Below, piece by piece: positions 31,203-42,197 of a DNA stretch of 64,000 nucleotides. Under the pieces are notes generated by a model, which was given only the letters and a program-made list of their open reading frames with translations, made no database searches and was not told the origin of the DNA. Origin of the DNA: Macrosoma leucophasiata (lineage: Eukaryota > Arthropoda > Insecta > Lepidoptera > Hedylidae); contig JAWQUS010000002.1 in assembly GCA_036365455.1 (NCBI GenBank), forward strand, positions 6,262,001 through 6,326,000, given 5' to 3'. Positions within the stretch are counted from its first letter, which is position 1. Every line of letters begins with the position of its first letter. Made by a program: the position numbers and the translations under genes.

Positions 31203-31805
31203 CGGTGTAGTGCGAATGGTATCAACGTATTTAATAGGCCGATAAAGCTTCACCGCCTACCGTGTGTTATTCGCCTAATAACACATCAAGGCACTTTCTT
31301 CAAGTTTTAATGTAAACGTGGTTATAAAACGAGCAACAAAGTTTCAATTGAAACACTAGTGGATATTCTCCTTGTCGGCGAATATTATGATTGTAATAAA
31401 GTTTCGTCCCTTTCATAACTTTATGCAGATAAATCTATTCTTAGACTACGCACACACAGTCGCCGCCCATCGAGAAATATATTTTTCTCGGAATACAATT
31501 CCGTGAGGTTCTTGCAAGTATATTTAGGGGAAAAATTAAGTAACTTATGAGAGAACTTGTGTACAAAACTTCGACGTAGTTCTTAAGGTGCTTGCTCATT
31601 ACAACGCAGTATTACTTCAGAAAATCAGGACCCTGATATCTGGCGCTCCACTCTCTGCCTACCCTAACGGACTTGGCGTGAAGATACATACATACACATG
31701 GGCATCGCCAGGGGTGGGGAGAAAAAATATATCACAATTTACAAGAAAGACTCACATGTGCCATAAGCATAAATATCATAAGTATAAAATAACAATGAAT
31801 TTATG
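31203..31805. other. No gene seen
   Basis: Only the non-LTR tail scrap at 31628-31695 (TGGCGCTCCACTCTCTGCCT, GGCGTGAAGATACATACATA) is recognisable. Confidence 0.5.
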
Positions 31806-32342
31806 ATTGTTTTATATTATTTCGCATTAACACATGCTTGTGAAATATATTTTATTTTTAAAGAAAAATGGAAAGAAAAATTGACTTCAGGCGAGACTCG
31901 AACTCGCGACCTACTGGGAATCTAGTCCAGCCGCTCTTCCAATTGAGCTACTGAAGCCCTGCCCGATTTGTCAAATCTTTCCTTCACATCTATTGCATTG
32001 CTTTATGGTAGCAGCAGCGCCATCTATTACCAACTATGCTAGTTAGGCAACCGATATAATAGACTTTTCAGTTTATTGAATATCGTAAAGAAGTCGCTTT
32101 TACCCTTAATAATTGTTTTATATTATTTCGCATTAACACATGCTTGTGAAATATATTTTATTTTTAAAGAAAAATGGAAAGAAAAATTTGACTTCAGGCG
32201 AGACTCGAACTCGCGACCTACTGGGAATCTAGTCCAGCCACTCTTACAATGGAGCTACTGAAGTCCTGCCCGATTTGTCAAATCTTTCCTTCACATCTAT
32301 TGCATTGCTTTATGGTAGCAGCAGCGCCATCTATTACCAACT
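31806..32342 (-). mobile_element. SINE-C tandem dimer in one target duplication
   Basis: Two copies of a 231-bp block (31806-32036 and 32112-32342) separated by 75 bp. The whole 537 bp is bounded by ATGAATTTATG at 31795-31805 and 32343-32353. On the minus strand each block has a tRNA-like head: CTTCAGTAGCTCAATTGG (box A) and CGCGAGTTCGAGTCTCGCC (box B) with a 7-bp acceptor-like stem, and an A-rich tail. The right copy has AGTGGCTGG and CATTGT changes in the head. Functional tRNA is unlikely. Confidence 0.85.
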
Positions 32343-32353
32343 ATGAATTTATG

Positions 32354-32688
32354 CCCTAAAAATATTATCTGTAATAAATTAATCAATTCTAATTATCCTA
32401 TTATTCTTAATTACACAATTCATATTCATATTGACTTCTTATGTAAAGCATTTGCATGCTATTCTTATGGCTAAATAGGATTTAATAGATAGGATAGGCA
32501 CAGATAGTAACACAACAATCGCCACAAGTGTGGCGATTATGGCAAATCGGGGTATGGGGAGGCTTTGGTCTAGCAGTGCACATCTTTCTTCTGATATGTA
32601 TAATGATATGATAATGAATTAAAGAATGAAAAAAATCAACGATGTTTTTTCTACAGCAAATAAAATAGTCAGTTGCCTTTGCGCCACA
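32354..32688. other. No gene; tail repeat inside
   Basis: Tail-repeat relative at 32495-32605, including the short hairpin AATCGCCACAAGTGTGGCGATT (20 of these bases pair). Nothing else recognised. Confidence 0.5.
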
Positions 32689-33004
32689 CATAAAGCAACT
32701 CGGCCCACTGGTCGCGGCGGACCGGAGGGGAGTAGCCATAGCATTTTATTACCGACGCAAAACAGTCTGACATTGTTTTGCGGAAGGAAATACGTGTGAC
32801 ACACACTCACACTACAAAAATCGTCTATTACTACGAAACTCACACCTTGACTTTAACAAAATACATAAACAATTTAACGCACACATTTCAATATCTGGGC
32901 GACAGGCATACGACCATTTGGTCTTGTTCTTTGACAGAGGGGAAAGCCCGCATATGGCTACTCCCCTCCGGTCCGCCGAGGCCGGTGGCCCGTGTCGATC
33001 TATG
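32689..33004. mobile_element. ~316-bp TIR element, copy 1
   Basis: Ends CATAAAGCAACTCGGCCCAC and GGTGGCCCGTGTCGATCTATG continue as inverted repeats of ~50 bp including GGCGGACCGGAGGGGAGTAG / CTACTCCCCTCCGGTCCGCC. The interior shares ACAAAAATCGTCTATTACTA and TTTAACAAAATACA with copy 2 at 50.73 kb, which is reversed. No transposase frame. Confidence 0.85.
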
Positions 33005-33372
33005 TCCGCCATCACACGACAAAAATTAATTTAATCGATAAAGGTACAGTAGAAACAAAGAGTTTTTGTTACAGATTGTTAGAAGAAAATCTTTTTTTTG
33101 AGAGAAAATTAAATAGTCTTTGAGAATATTATTAATCGTGTTGTAATAAATTAGCTTGTAGGTTACCTCCCTCTAAGTTAATTTTGAATAAATTTTATGT
33201 TTGCCAACTTATTCGGGTGCTCTCTTCTTTAACTTGACCTTAGTTGAAACTTTCAATAGTAAGCCACCAACGATTTTAGGGCCTCCACCACATGCTCTGC
33301 CTACAGGCCGCCGAAGTCTAAATCCGGCGCTGACAAGATAAGCGCCGATATAACTCAAAAGGATACTTACTT

Positions 33373-33683
33373 TAACTGCCTCGGTAGCCTAGTGGTAGCA
33401 AGGCACTACTACTACTACGATGAAGTTCTGGGTTCGCGTCCCGGGTAGGAGGTTATCAGAGATAATGGTGTAGTCCTTTATCTCTGGTTGTATTAGGACT
33501 GTTCCATTTTCTGGAAATTTCCCAGTACCTCGAAGTTTGGTAATGTACCCGGAGATGTCAACAGGCTCGCCACCTGTTACATGGGCCCAAACGTAACCGG
33601 CGAATCGTGGTTGTTTGCATGTATGCTTGAATGCATGCAATTACCTCTGCCTAACCCTTCGGGGATTACAGGCGTGACGTTAC
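33373..33683 (+). mobile_element. SINE-B with 11-bp target duplication
   Basis: CTGCCTCGGTAGCCTAGTGG head, box B GGTTCGCGTCCCGGGTA, body CCCAGTACCTCGAAGTTTGG, end CCTTCGGGGATTACAGGCGT. Flanked by GATACTTACTT at 33362-33372 and 33684-33694. Confidence 0.92.
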
Positions 33684-33699
33684 GATACTTACTTAAACC

Positions 33700-34071
33700 G
33701 TAGAGCGACGAAACACAAGTGTTGTAGTGGAATTCTGCTATAATATAAATAAGGAAAAGGAAAACTTCTTACAAAAAAAACTTGAAGGAATACCTATTCC
33801 TTCCCAAATCGAGAGATAAACTCGACGTAATGCTTAGCGACGCCCAAAAGAATCAAATACATGTATCAAGTGGCGGCCGAAGCGTACAATTCTGTTAGCT
33901 GGAGGAGAATAGACAAGTTCGTATCTGTACACGTCACAAGTTAAATACAATTTCCGTAAATCGATAGATTCGATTAGTATGAAAGTACCTATATTTTTTA
34001 ATAGAATATAATATTTAACTAAATATTCATAGTAGAATTTAGTGGAATATTTTTGTACATGCAAGAATATT
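33700..34071. other. No gene seen
   Basis: A+T-rich; the 76-codon minus frame has no recognisable motif. Confidence 0.5.
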
Positions 34072-34620
34072 ATTTATGTGATGAAGGTGGCAAACAAGCA
34101 TGCAGTTCACATTGATGTTAAGTGATGACTGGTTTTGGCGGGAACCTTGAAATAATGCGTGTGGTGCTCTTATTTTATTTCGTTTTCTTGGTGTATTTTT
34201 GAGCTATATTAAATAAAGTTGGTGGCGTTTTGTTTGATACAGGTTTATTACAGTGCCCGTGTATAGTAAAATAGAATAACAGTGCGAAAACACCGCTTTT
34301 CAGGTTGCCTCCAAAACTTCATTGTAAATATTCTGGTAAAGTAGCCATCGCGCCCGTCGCTTTACTCGAATTACTGACTGTGACTCACTTGACTGACATA
34401 ATAAATAATTCACTGACTGACTGATTAACGCTGCTTTTATACGAATACGAAATATCGTTTTACAATATGCGTAATAGCGATGAAATTTTTTTTTAAGGTG
34501 ATGACTGCAGCCTATAGCCGTCTACACAAAAAGCAGTGATCAAAATGCATATGCGTTGCCACCCCTGAGAGTCCTGAGACCTGTGTGATAGTTATTATGG
34601 AGCCATACAGGTTTCATACA
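34072..34620 (-). mobile_element. Old E element split by a 367-bp insertion
   Basis: Segments 34072-34130 (ATGAAGGTGGCAAACAAGCA...GTGATGACT) and 34498-34620 (GTGATGACTGCAGCCTATAG...GATAGTTATTATGGAGCC). GTGATGACT is duplicated at 34122-34130 and 34498-34506. Confidence 0.85.
34131..34497 (-). mobile_element. 367-bp LTR- or promoter-like insertion
   Basis: Bounded by the 9-bp duplication GTGATGACT. On the minus strand it holds TATAAAAGCAGCGTTAATCA followed by a CAGTCAGTCAG run and, ~200 bp later, TGTAATAAACCTGTATC, the order expected of a promoter and a polyadenylation signal within a solo LTR. It lacks clear TG...CA ends, and a 9-bp duplication is long for an LTR, so the class is open. Confidence 0.4.
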
Positions 34621-35332
34621 TTCAGTTAATTATTATTAAAGTTACGTTTAATGTGGACCATTGGTTTTTATATGATATTAGGATACTACAAAAAGTGTTA
34701 AGTTTTTTTATAAGTAAAATAGAGCACTTTTTCATATGGAATGGCTGATTAATGGAAAAAAATGCAACCTATGCACATGTGAGTGACGGGCTTTACTTTT
34801 TTAAATTTAAACAGAGTGTTTCGATAAATATTCATATAAACTTTAAGTCAACTGACCTATGAAACGCTAAATTTTTAACGTCTATGCATTTTTTTTAAAT
34901 TATTATTATTTTTTTTTAATTTTATATTTAAATTGGCAGCAGTTGGGCATCCGTAGTGTCAATATAAGGCCCCAACATAATACCAGCGCCGGGTTTATTA
35001 ATCCGGCACAATGCTGAGTTGGGGTCCTTTTAGGACAATTTTTTAAGTTAATTTTGTCTTTTTTTTTTTGTTTATTTTATTTTTTTTGTTTCATCTTTTT
35101 TCTGTTTTGTTTTCTACTATGAACCTATTGTCCTAATAAATATATTTTCTTCCTTTCTTTCTTTTTTTTCTATGCAAATTATTATCTACAAAATTGCACA
35201 TCGCTCATAAAAATGTTCAAACTGAAGCAGTTTATGAGTAATTTTATTTAACTTTTAAAATTTAGAATGTTAGGAAAGTTTGTAATTATTTAAATCTGCC
35301 AAACATGTAAATCTGATACAGTGTGATAGTTC
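34621..35332 (+). other. No gene; probable retroelement 3' end
   Basis: 34930-35165: GGCAGCAGTTGGGCATCCG, the hairpin GCCGGGTTTATTAATCCGGC, then T-rich tracts and ATGAACCTATTGTCCTAATAAATATATT with a (CTTT)n tail. This looks like a 3' UTR of a non-LTR element; compare the reverse tract at 13.82 kb. Confidence 0.45.
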
Positions 35333-35757
35333 AAATAAATATAACTACGTTAAGAAAAACCGACTTCAAAACTGAAAAGTAAAAAATAATGATTTAATTG
35401 TAATTATATACTACCTATTATTTATATGTGCTAATTACTCGTACTAATAGGTTTGAAATCGGTGCCAAGCCTTAACAAATAATTATATTTTAATCACTTA
35501 AATATGAATACGAGCAAATTGATACACTGAACAAAAGGTAACCGGCGTGGGTGTTTGCATGTATGCTTGAATTCATGCATTTACCTCTGCCTACCCGTTC
35601 GGGGATAACAGGCGTGAAGCTTGGCACCGACTTCAAACCTATTAGTAATTAGCACATATAAATAATAGGTAGTATATAATTACAATTAAATCATTATTTT
35701 TCAGTTTTGAAGTCGGGTTTTCTTAACGTAGTTATATTTATTTAATACTTTTTAGTT
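35333..35757. mobile_element. Fold-back element with ~138-bp arms
   Basis: Arms 35333-35470 and 35619-35757 are near-identical inverted copies (TATAACTACGTTAAGAAAA, CCGACTTCAAAACTGAAAA, AATTACTCGTACTAATAGG, CGGTGCCAAGC). The spacer contains a SINE-B 3' fragment (35536-35618: GTGTTTGCATGTATGCTTGA). Confidence 0.9.
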
Positions 35758-36217
35758 TATTGCTGCATTGTCAATTAGATTAATGTACACATCTGTTAAA
35801 TTTGTAAAATCTGAATCTTTTAGCTTCGTGACAATAACATACCTAATTTAAATTGTTTAGGTGTGTCGATACAAAATTATTACACGACTGTACGAAATCA
35901 ATGAAAATATTTTATCCACGAAGGAGTAAATATGCTGTGTTGTGTCGTCGATGAGTAAATGTGTCATTGTCACTTGTTGTCATGCGCATTAGGACTATCT
36001 AGGACGTCAGTGGATTCAACGAACGGTATGACAACTCGCCGTCTATTCTTATTCCTTTAGTCTGAAGAGAATGTAAGTGAAAAAATGCTCGTAAAATAAA
36101 AACTGATGGGCCTATCTGAATTAAATTTTTATGGGACCAATTCGAAACTATTCCGCATCAAACAAAAGAAGAATTACGTAAATCGGTCCAGAAATCTCGG
36201 CGAAATTCGCGTACATA

Positions 36218-36248
<31 letters not shown>

Positions 36249-37455
36249 CCAGCCGAATTGAGAACCTTCTCGTTTTTTGAACTCGGTTAATTAGTAACTA
36301 CTTGATACTGACAATAATAAAAGCACTGTGGTGGGACGTGTAAATAGTCTACACCAAGGCGGATTATAAATCCTGGGTATAGTAAAATGATTACTCCCAA
36401 AACTTCGGCACCAAATCACCCATCCCTCCGGATTAAACACCCCAATAACAAACGTGCAAGCCACTCACCAAATTGAAGACTGTACCGAGGTACCGCAGAT
36501 CTGGTTATTGTTCTTGACGACGCACTTGGTCAGGTTTGGTGTTTACTTCTCGACGCCGGCGTCTTCTTTGACCATAAATTGATCTCCACCAGCTTATTCG
36601 ACTTCGGAGGGTCCGATAAATTCGGAATTAGATTAAAGGGCACAAATCTCAGTGCAAATTCACAGATTTTAAATTATTTTAAAATCGTGTGTTCACAGTT
36701 GATAAGGTAAGAGAGTAATTAAATAGTCGTCATTTGTTTATTTTAATTCGATTATTTAAAATAAACTTTTTTCCTTTAAATATTCAGCCAGTCATGGTCG
36801 CGCTAATTCTCATTAGGCCTAGTAAAAACTCTTTGGACACCCGCCAAATCAAATTAGTGCTAGCGATACACATCAGCCATTAGGCATTCAATCCAGAGGG
36901 ACAAAATAATGAAGAACCAAAATTAAGAGGCTTCACCACACTGAAAATAAAAGTAATTGACTTTTCTATGCTCTGTACCTGTAAAAATTATTAACTTTCT
37001 GTAATAATAAGTCAAAGAATTTTATTGAATAGCTTTTTATTCCGGTTTATGAGACTCTCCTTCAAGTGTACAGGACTTTAAAACAAAGTTCCGTTGCGCA
37101 TGTCAATGTTAATCACTTTTGATTTGACTTTCGATTGACACTCAAATTCCTTCTATAATCTAATTACTTACTTAACAATAGTTACGCAGATGTATAAAAA
37201 AATTAAAGAAACAATTAGGTCTGAGTGTCTATTCAGAGCTATCTCCAATGCGGCATACTGGCAATAAAATCTTACCTGAAACAAAATAAAATTGATTAAG
37301 TAATGATAAAAATATAGCTTATGAAATTAATCAAATAGAGTCAATATGTCACGTCAAATCCTGACATACTTTTTCAGAATTCAAAATGTACTGAAACCAT
37401 TATCACGGCTAATAGGGACTCCCCGGACTGAAAAAGTTGATGTTTAGTAATGTTT
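35758..37455. other. No gene; RTE-like tail at 36.1-36.3 kb
   Basis: 36105-36300: GAATTACGTAAATCGGTCCA, GAAATCTCGGCGAAATTCGC, (TA)n at about 36219-36247, then CCAGCCGAATTGAGAACCTT, as in common lepidopteran retroelement tails. The remaining 1.4 kb shows no frame or repeat that I recognise. Confidence 0.5.
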
Positions 37456-37459
37456 TATG

Positions 37460-38871
37460 ACGATAAATGACGACTGCAGCTTATTTTTTTTTTATTTAAT
37501 GGAAGTGGTAAACATGCATGCTGTTCACATTGATGTTAATGACGACTGCAGATTATTTTTTTTTATTTAATGGAGGTGGTAAACATGCATGCTGTTCACA
37601 TTGATGTTAATGACGACTGCAGCTTATTTTTTTTTTATTTAATGGAAGTGGTAAACATGCATGCAGTTCACATTGATGTTAATGACGACTGCAGCTTATT
37701 GTTTTTTTATTTAATGGAAGTGGTAAACATGCATGCTGTTCACATTGATGTTAATGACGACTGCAGCTTATTTTTTTTTTAATTTAATGGAAGTGGTAAA
37801 CATGCATGCTGTTCACATTGATGTTAATGACGACTGCAGCTTATTTTTTTTTAATTTAATGGAAGTGGTAAACATGCATGCAGTTCACATTGATGTTAAT
37901 GACGACTGCAGCTTATTTTTTTTTATTTAATGGAAGTGGTAAACATCCATGCTGTTCACATTGATGTTAATGACGACTGCAGATTATTTTTTTTTATTTA
38001 ATGGAAGTGGTAAACATGCATGCTGTTCACATTGATGTTAATGACGACTGCAGCTTATTTTTTTTTTATTTAATGGAAGTGGTAAACATGCATGCTGTTC
38101 ACATTGATGTTAATGACAACTGCAGCTTATTTTTTTTTATTTAATGGAAGTGGTAAACATGCATGCTGTTCACATTGATGTTAATGACGACTGCAGCTTA
38201 TTTGTTTTTTAATTTAATGGAAGTTGTAAACATGCATGCTGTTCACATTGATGTTAATGACGACTACAGTTTATTTTTTTTATTTAATGGAAGTGGTAAA
38301 CATGCATGCTGTTCACATTGATGTTAATGACGACTGCAGCTTATTTTTTTTTTATTTAATGGAAGTGGTAAACATGCATGCAGTTCACATTGATGTTAAT
38401 GACGACTGCAGCTTATTTTTTTTTAATTTAATGGAAGTGGTAAACATGCATGCTGTTCACATTGATGTTAATGACGACTGCAGCTTATTTTTTTTTTAAT
38501 TTAATGGAAGTGGTAAACATGCATGCTGTTCACATTGATGTTAATGACGACTGCAGCTTTTTTTTTTTTTTATTTAATGGAAGTGGTAAACATGCATGCT
38601 GTTCACATTGATGTTAATGACAACTGCAGCTTATTTTTTTTTATTTAATGGAAGTGGTAAGCATGCATGCAGTTCACATTGATGTTAATGACGACTGCAG
38701 CTTATTGTTTTTTTTATTTAATGGAAGTGGTAAACATGCATGCTGTTCACATTGATGTTAATGACGACTGCAGCTTATTTTTTTTTATTTAATGGAAGTG
38801 GTAAACATGCATGCTGTTCACATTGATGTTAATGACGACTAAGCTGCTTGTTTTTTAATTTAATGGAAGTT
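37460..38871 (+). repeat. E-derived satellite, left array (19 units)
   Basis: Nineteen head-to-tail units of 70-73 bp (mean ~72). Each reads poly-T(8-12), ATTTAATGGAAGTGGTAAAC, ATGCATGCTGTTCACATTGA, TGTTAATGACGACTGCAGCT. Variants: CAGTTCAC for CTGTTCAC, AGATTATT, TTATTGTTTT, TTTAATTTAATGG, and one unit with GGAAGTTGTAAACATG. It is cut at GGAAGT by LINE-2. It matches the poly(A)-side ~60 bp of E plus the tail, reverse orientation. The repeated-peptide frames are artefacts. Confidence 0.97.
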
Positions 38872-39229
38872 ATTTATTTATTTTATTTATTTATTTATTT
38901 ATTTATGAATACACAGTAAAATACATATTTGCCGATCAGCTTCACTCTCTTAAACCAGAGATGGTTTGTACGGAAGTTGCAATTCCTCATTAAACTTATT
39001 ATTAGTAATACATACGTTATACAAGAATAAGCAGAACATGTTTGTTTAACAAAATGTGAATCACACGCGGGTTATTTGAAATAATTAATCTAATGCGTAA
39101 ACAACACAGTAGGTAAGCAATCGGCGACTCGGTGCCGAGCAGACAAAAGAAACAAGTTATCGGACTTGCACCTACAGGCTGTTCCAATTTTACGGCACTT
39201 ATTTTTTTTTTCTCATAATTTTTCTGAAT

Positions 39230-42190
39230 TTATAGTGTAGAAAAGTAGTGTTGTTTAATTACGTTTTTAAATTTTTTCTGGTTTAGTTTATTTTTAAGGT
39301 CGGGGGGCAGTTTGTTTATTAATCTCGGCAATAAAAAAGCTGTGGTGCGTTCTCCATAAAAATTTGCTGCTGATATTTTTTGCAGGAGCTCTTTTTTTAT
39401 TTGCCGAGTATATATATTATGGTTTATAATTTTGTTATCTTTATACTTGAGATAATTTTCAATAATTAGCATTTGTTCAACTTTCTTATGTATTGGCATA
39501 ACATTACAGTATTTAAATATTCCTATTTCATCATTAATTAAATTTGTTTTTATTTTATTTGGTAAAATTACTTTCAATATTCTTACTTGTAGTCTAAATA
39601 TTTGATCGATATATGACTTGAACGTTCGACCGTAGCTGCTAAGACCATAAGCAATTATACTTTCCGCCAATGCTTTATACAGTTGAAGCAATATATTATA
39701 AGGGACTCTGTTTTTTACTTTTTTTAAATTTTGCCATAATTGCTCTCAACTTTGCACATGTCGCTTCTATGTGTAGCCTCCAAGTAAATCTATGGTCAAT
39801 TATCAATCCCAAATATGTGTACCGCTGTACCTGCTCAATTAATTCACAACCACGTACAACACAGTTCGGATCATGCAAACACTGATGGCTATGTGCTATT
39901 AATTTTATATATAAGTTTTATTGTGACTGGAACAAATATGCATGAGCTTAGTTTTTTGTGCATTTAAAACTAGTCCTGCATCGTGGGACCATTTACATAA
40001 AAGGTCAAACTCCTCCTGCAGTATACCAATTGCCCTATTAATATTTTTGTCATCGGCTATGAGACGTGTGTCATCTGCAAATTGCAAGATTTTGCATTTT
40101 TTAATGATATTATTAATATCATTAACATAGGAAATATAATGTAATGGCCCTAACACAGATCCCTGAGCTGTTCCATTTGTAACACTTATTTCTCTACTAT
40201 AATCTTCTCCAATTTTTACACGGTATGTTCTATCTTCCAAGTAATTATTACACTATTTTAATAGAGAACCACGAATTCCGTTATCACCTAACTTATTAAT
40301 CAATGTGTTATGCCTAAGAGTGTCAAATGCTCTACTATAATCGATAAAGACTATAACCACATGATGTTTGTTATTTAAGCATGCATTTATATGATCACTA
40401 AAATCGGATAACAATTGAGAGGTACTTTTGTGACGCTAATCCAAATTGATTTTTTGACAAAATTTGATTTTTGGAGTAAAAGTCATCAGCTATATACTTC
40501 TCTACAATTTTATCTATAATTGGTAAGATCGTAATCGGTCGATAGCTATCACAGTCCTGCTTGTCTCCCTTTTTATATATAGGTCTTACAACACCTGATT
40601 TTAGTTCTTTCGGGTATATACCAGTTTTGACACTCCTAGTAATCAAATGTGCTATTGGTCCTGCTAGTTTTTCAGACAAAATTTTGACGTCTATTGGCCG
40701 AATGGCATCAATACCGCAACTTTTATTACATTTAATATTTTGCAAATAAGTTTGAATCCTCTCGGTGACCTAAATAATATAGTTACATTTGATTCCTTAC
40801 GGTAACTATCTCTATGAAGAAGTTTACTGTTACAGTCAATAATTATATTTTTAACAGATTTTCCAAATCCTTCAGCAAATTTGTTGGCTATTTTTATCTC
40901 AGTATCGTAAACTAAATTTTTATCAAATGCTTTAATAATTACCTCATCTAATGAATCTTTTATGCGTCCAGTAAGTTTATTCAAAATATGCCACAATTTT
41001 TTTGGATCATTGCGATTTAGTTTAATGTTATCTTTATAATATTTATTTCTTGATTTTTCAATTGCTTTGTTAGTTTTGTTTCTTAATTTATTATACTCTA
41101 GAATTAATATTTTATTATTGCTATCTTTTTTCATTTCAATAAATTTTTTATCTCTTAATTCACACATATTTAAAACTTTTTTATTTAACCAAATATCCCT
41201 TTTTCGTTTAGAATTGCCGACATGTGTGATATATTTAGCTTTTTCACAACACTGCTGTATAGTTTTTTTTATAGAATTATATATTTCATTAGGGCATTCA
41301 ATCTCATTTATTGTTTTAAAATCAATTTTATCAAATTCTGTTTTAAAAATTTTGTAATTATATTTTGTGATGTATTTTGGAGCAACCTGTACATAGTCCC
41401 CGTAGTTGCAAGTGACTATTGTAAGGCGATGGTCGGCCAGTACAGTACCAAGCGCTGCGCAGTGCACGGCTAGTGCGCGGGATCTAACAAAAATGTGATC
41501 GATACAGCTTTTTGTTAATTTATCCTTTCTTAATTCTATTCTTGTGTTATCGGAGATCCCGCATACTAGGCCATGGCTGTAAAGCATATCTAAATAATGG
41601 TTTCGGATGCTACTACATACATTTATATTTATATTGACATCGCCCAAAAGTATTAAATCTCCTGTGGAATGTGAATTTAAAATATTGTTTAGTTCACGTA
41701 AATATATATTCTTACATTTTGCCGGTGGTCTATATACTGCACAAAGAGTGATGGAAGTGTTTTTTTGTGTTGTTAAATTACCTACTATGCATTCTAGGGA
41801 TATCGTTGTTGTGAATGACATTTTGAATTTGTGTTTACTTAAAATATAAACGATGATACCGCCACCTTTTTTATATTTCCGTAACTCTTTGTACATGTAA
41901 TAGCCGGGGATGTTATACAGTGAGCTTACACTATCAGAAATACCTACTTCCGTTAAAACGATCACGTCTATTTGTATTTTTGAACTGTTAATTAGCAACT
42001 CAATCTTAGAAAAATTCTTAATTAGGGATCTAATGTTCACATGGATGCAGTTTAGTCTATTTAGAGATTTAGGTATCCTATCAACATATGAAGATAAATT
42101 AGGACAATTTTCTATTTCTAATACGCTAGTGTCAGTTACCGACATTTTAAAAATTTTAAAGTTTTTACACGGGATTAAACAAATGATCAC
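39230..42190 (-). pseudogene. LINE-2 ORF2 (endonuclease-reverse transcriptase)
   Basis: First 499-codon frame (42190-40691) holds the AP-type endonuclease: LNCIHVNIRSLIKNF, VIVLTEVGI, CAVYRPPAKC, LILLGDVNINI, CIDHIFVRS and LADHRLTIV carry the expected N, E, YRPP, D and DH residues. A linker ends DPKKLWHILNKLTG. The reverse transcriptase continues in other frames: SCGIDAIRPIDVKIL, VVRPIYKKGD, SYRPITILPIIDKIVEKYI, FIDYSRAFDTLRHNTL, TAQGSVLGPL and the catalytic FADD near 40080; then the RYTYLGLIID and LSSYGRTFK C-terminal segments. Lesions: frameshifts near 40760, 40438, 39910 and 39715, and TAG at about 40250. Start at 42190, 8 nt past the ORF1 stop, suggests reinitiation-type coupling. Lightly damaged, so a young element, but not functional as it stands. 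Confidence 0.93.
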
Positions 42191-42197
42191 TAAATAT

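Noticed and set aside
31884..32265. Two functional tRNA genes
   Set aside because: Heads fold partly, but they are repeated with SINE tails, the anticodon stem has mismatches and the right copy carries box A changes.
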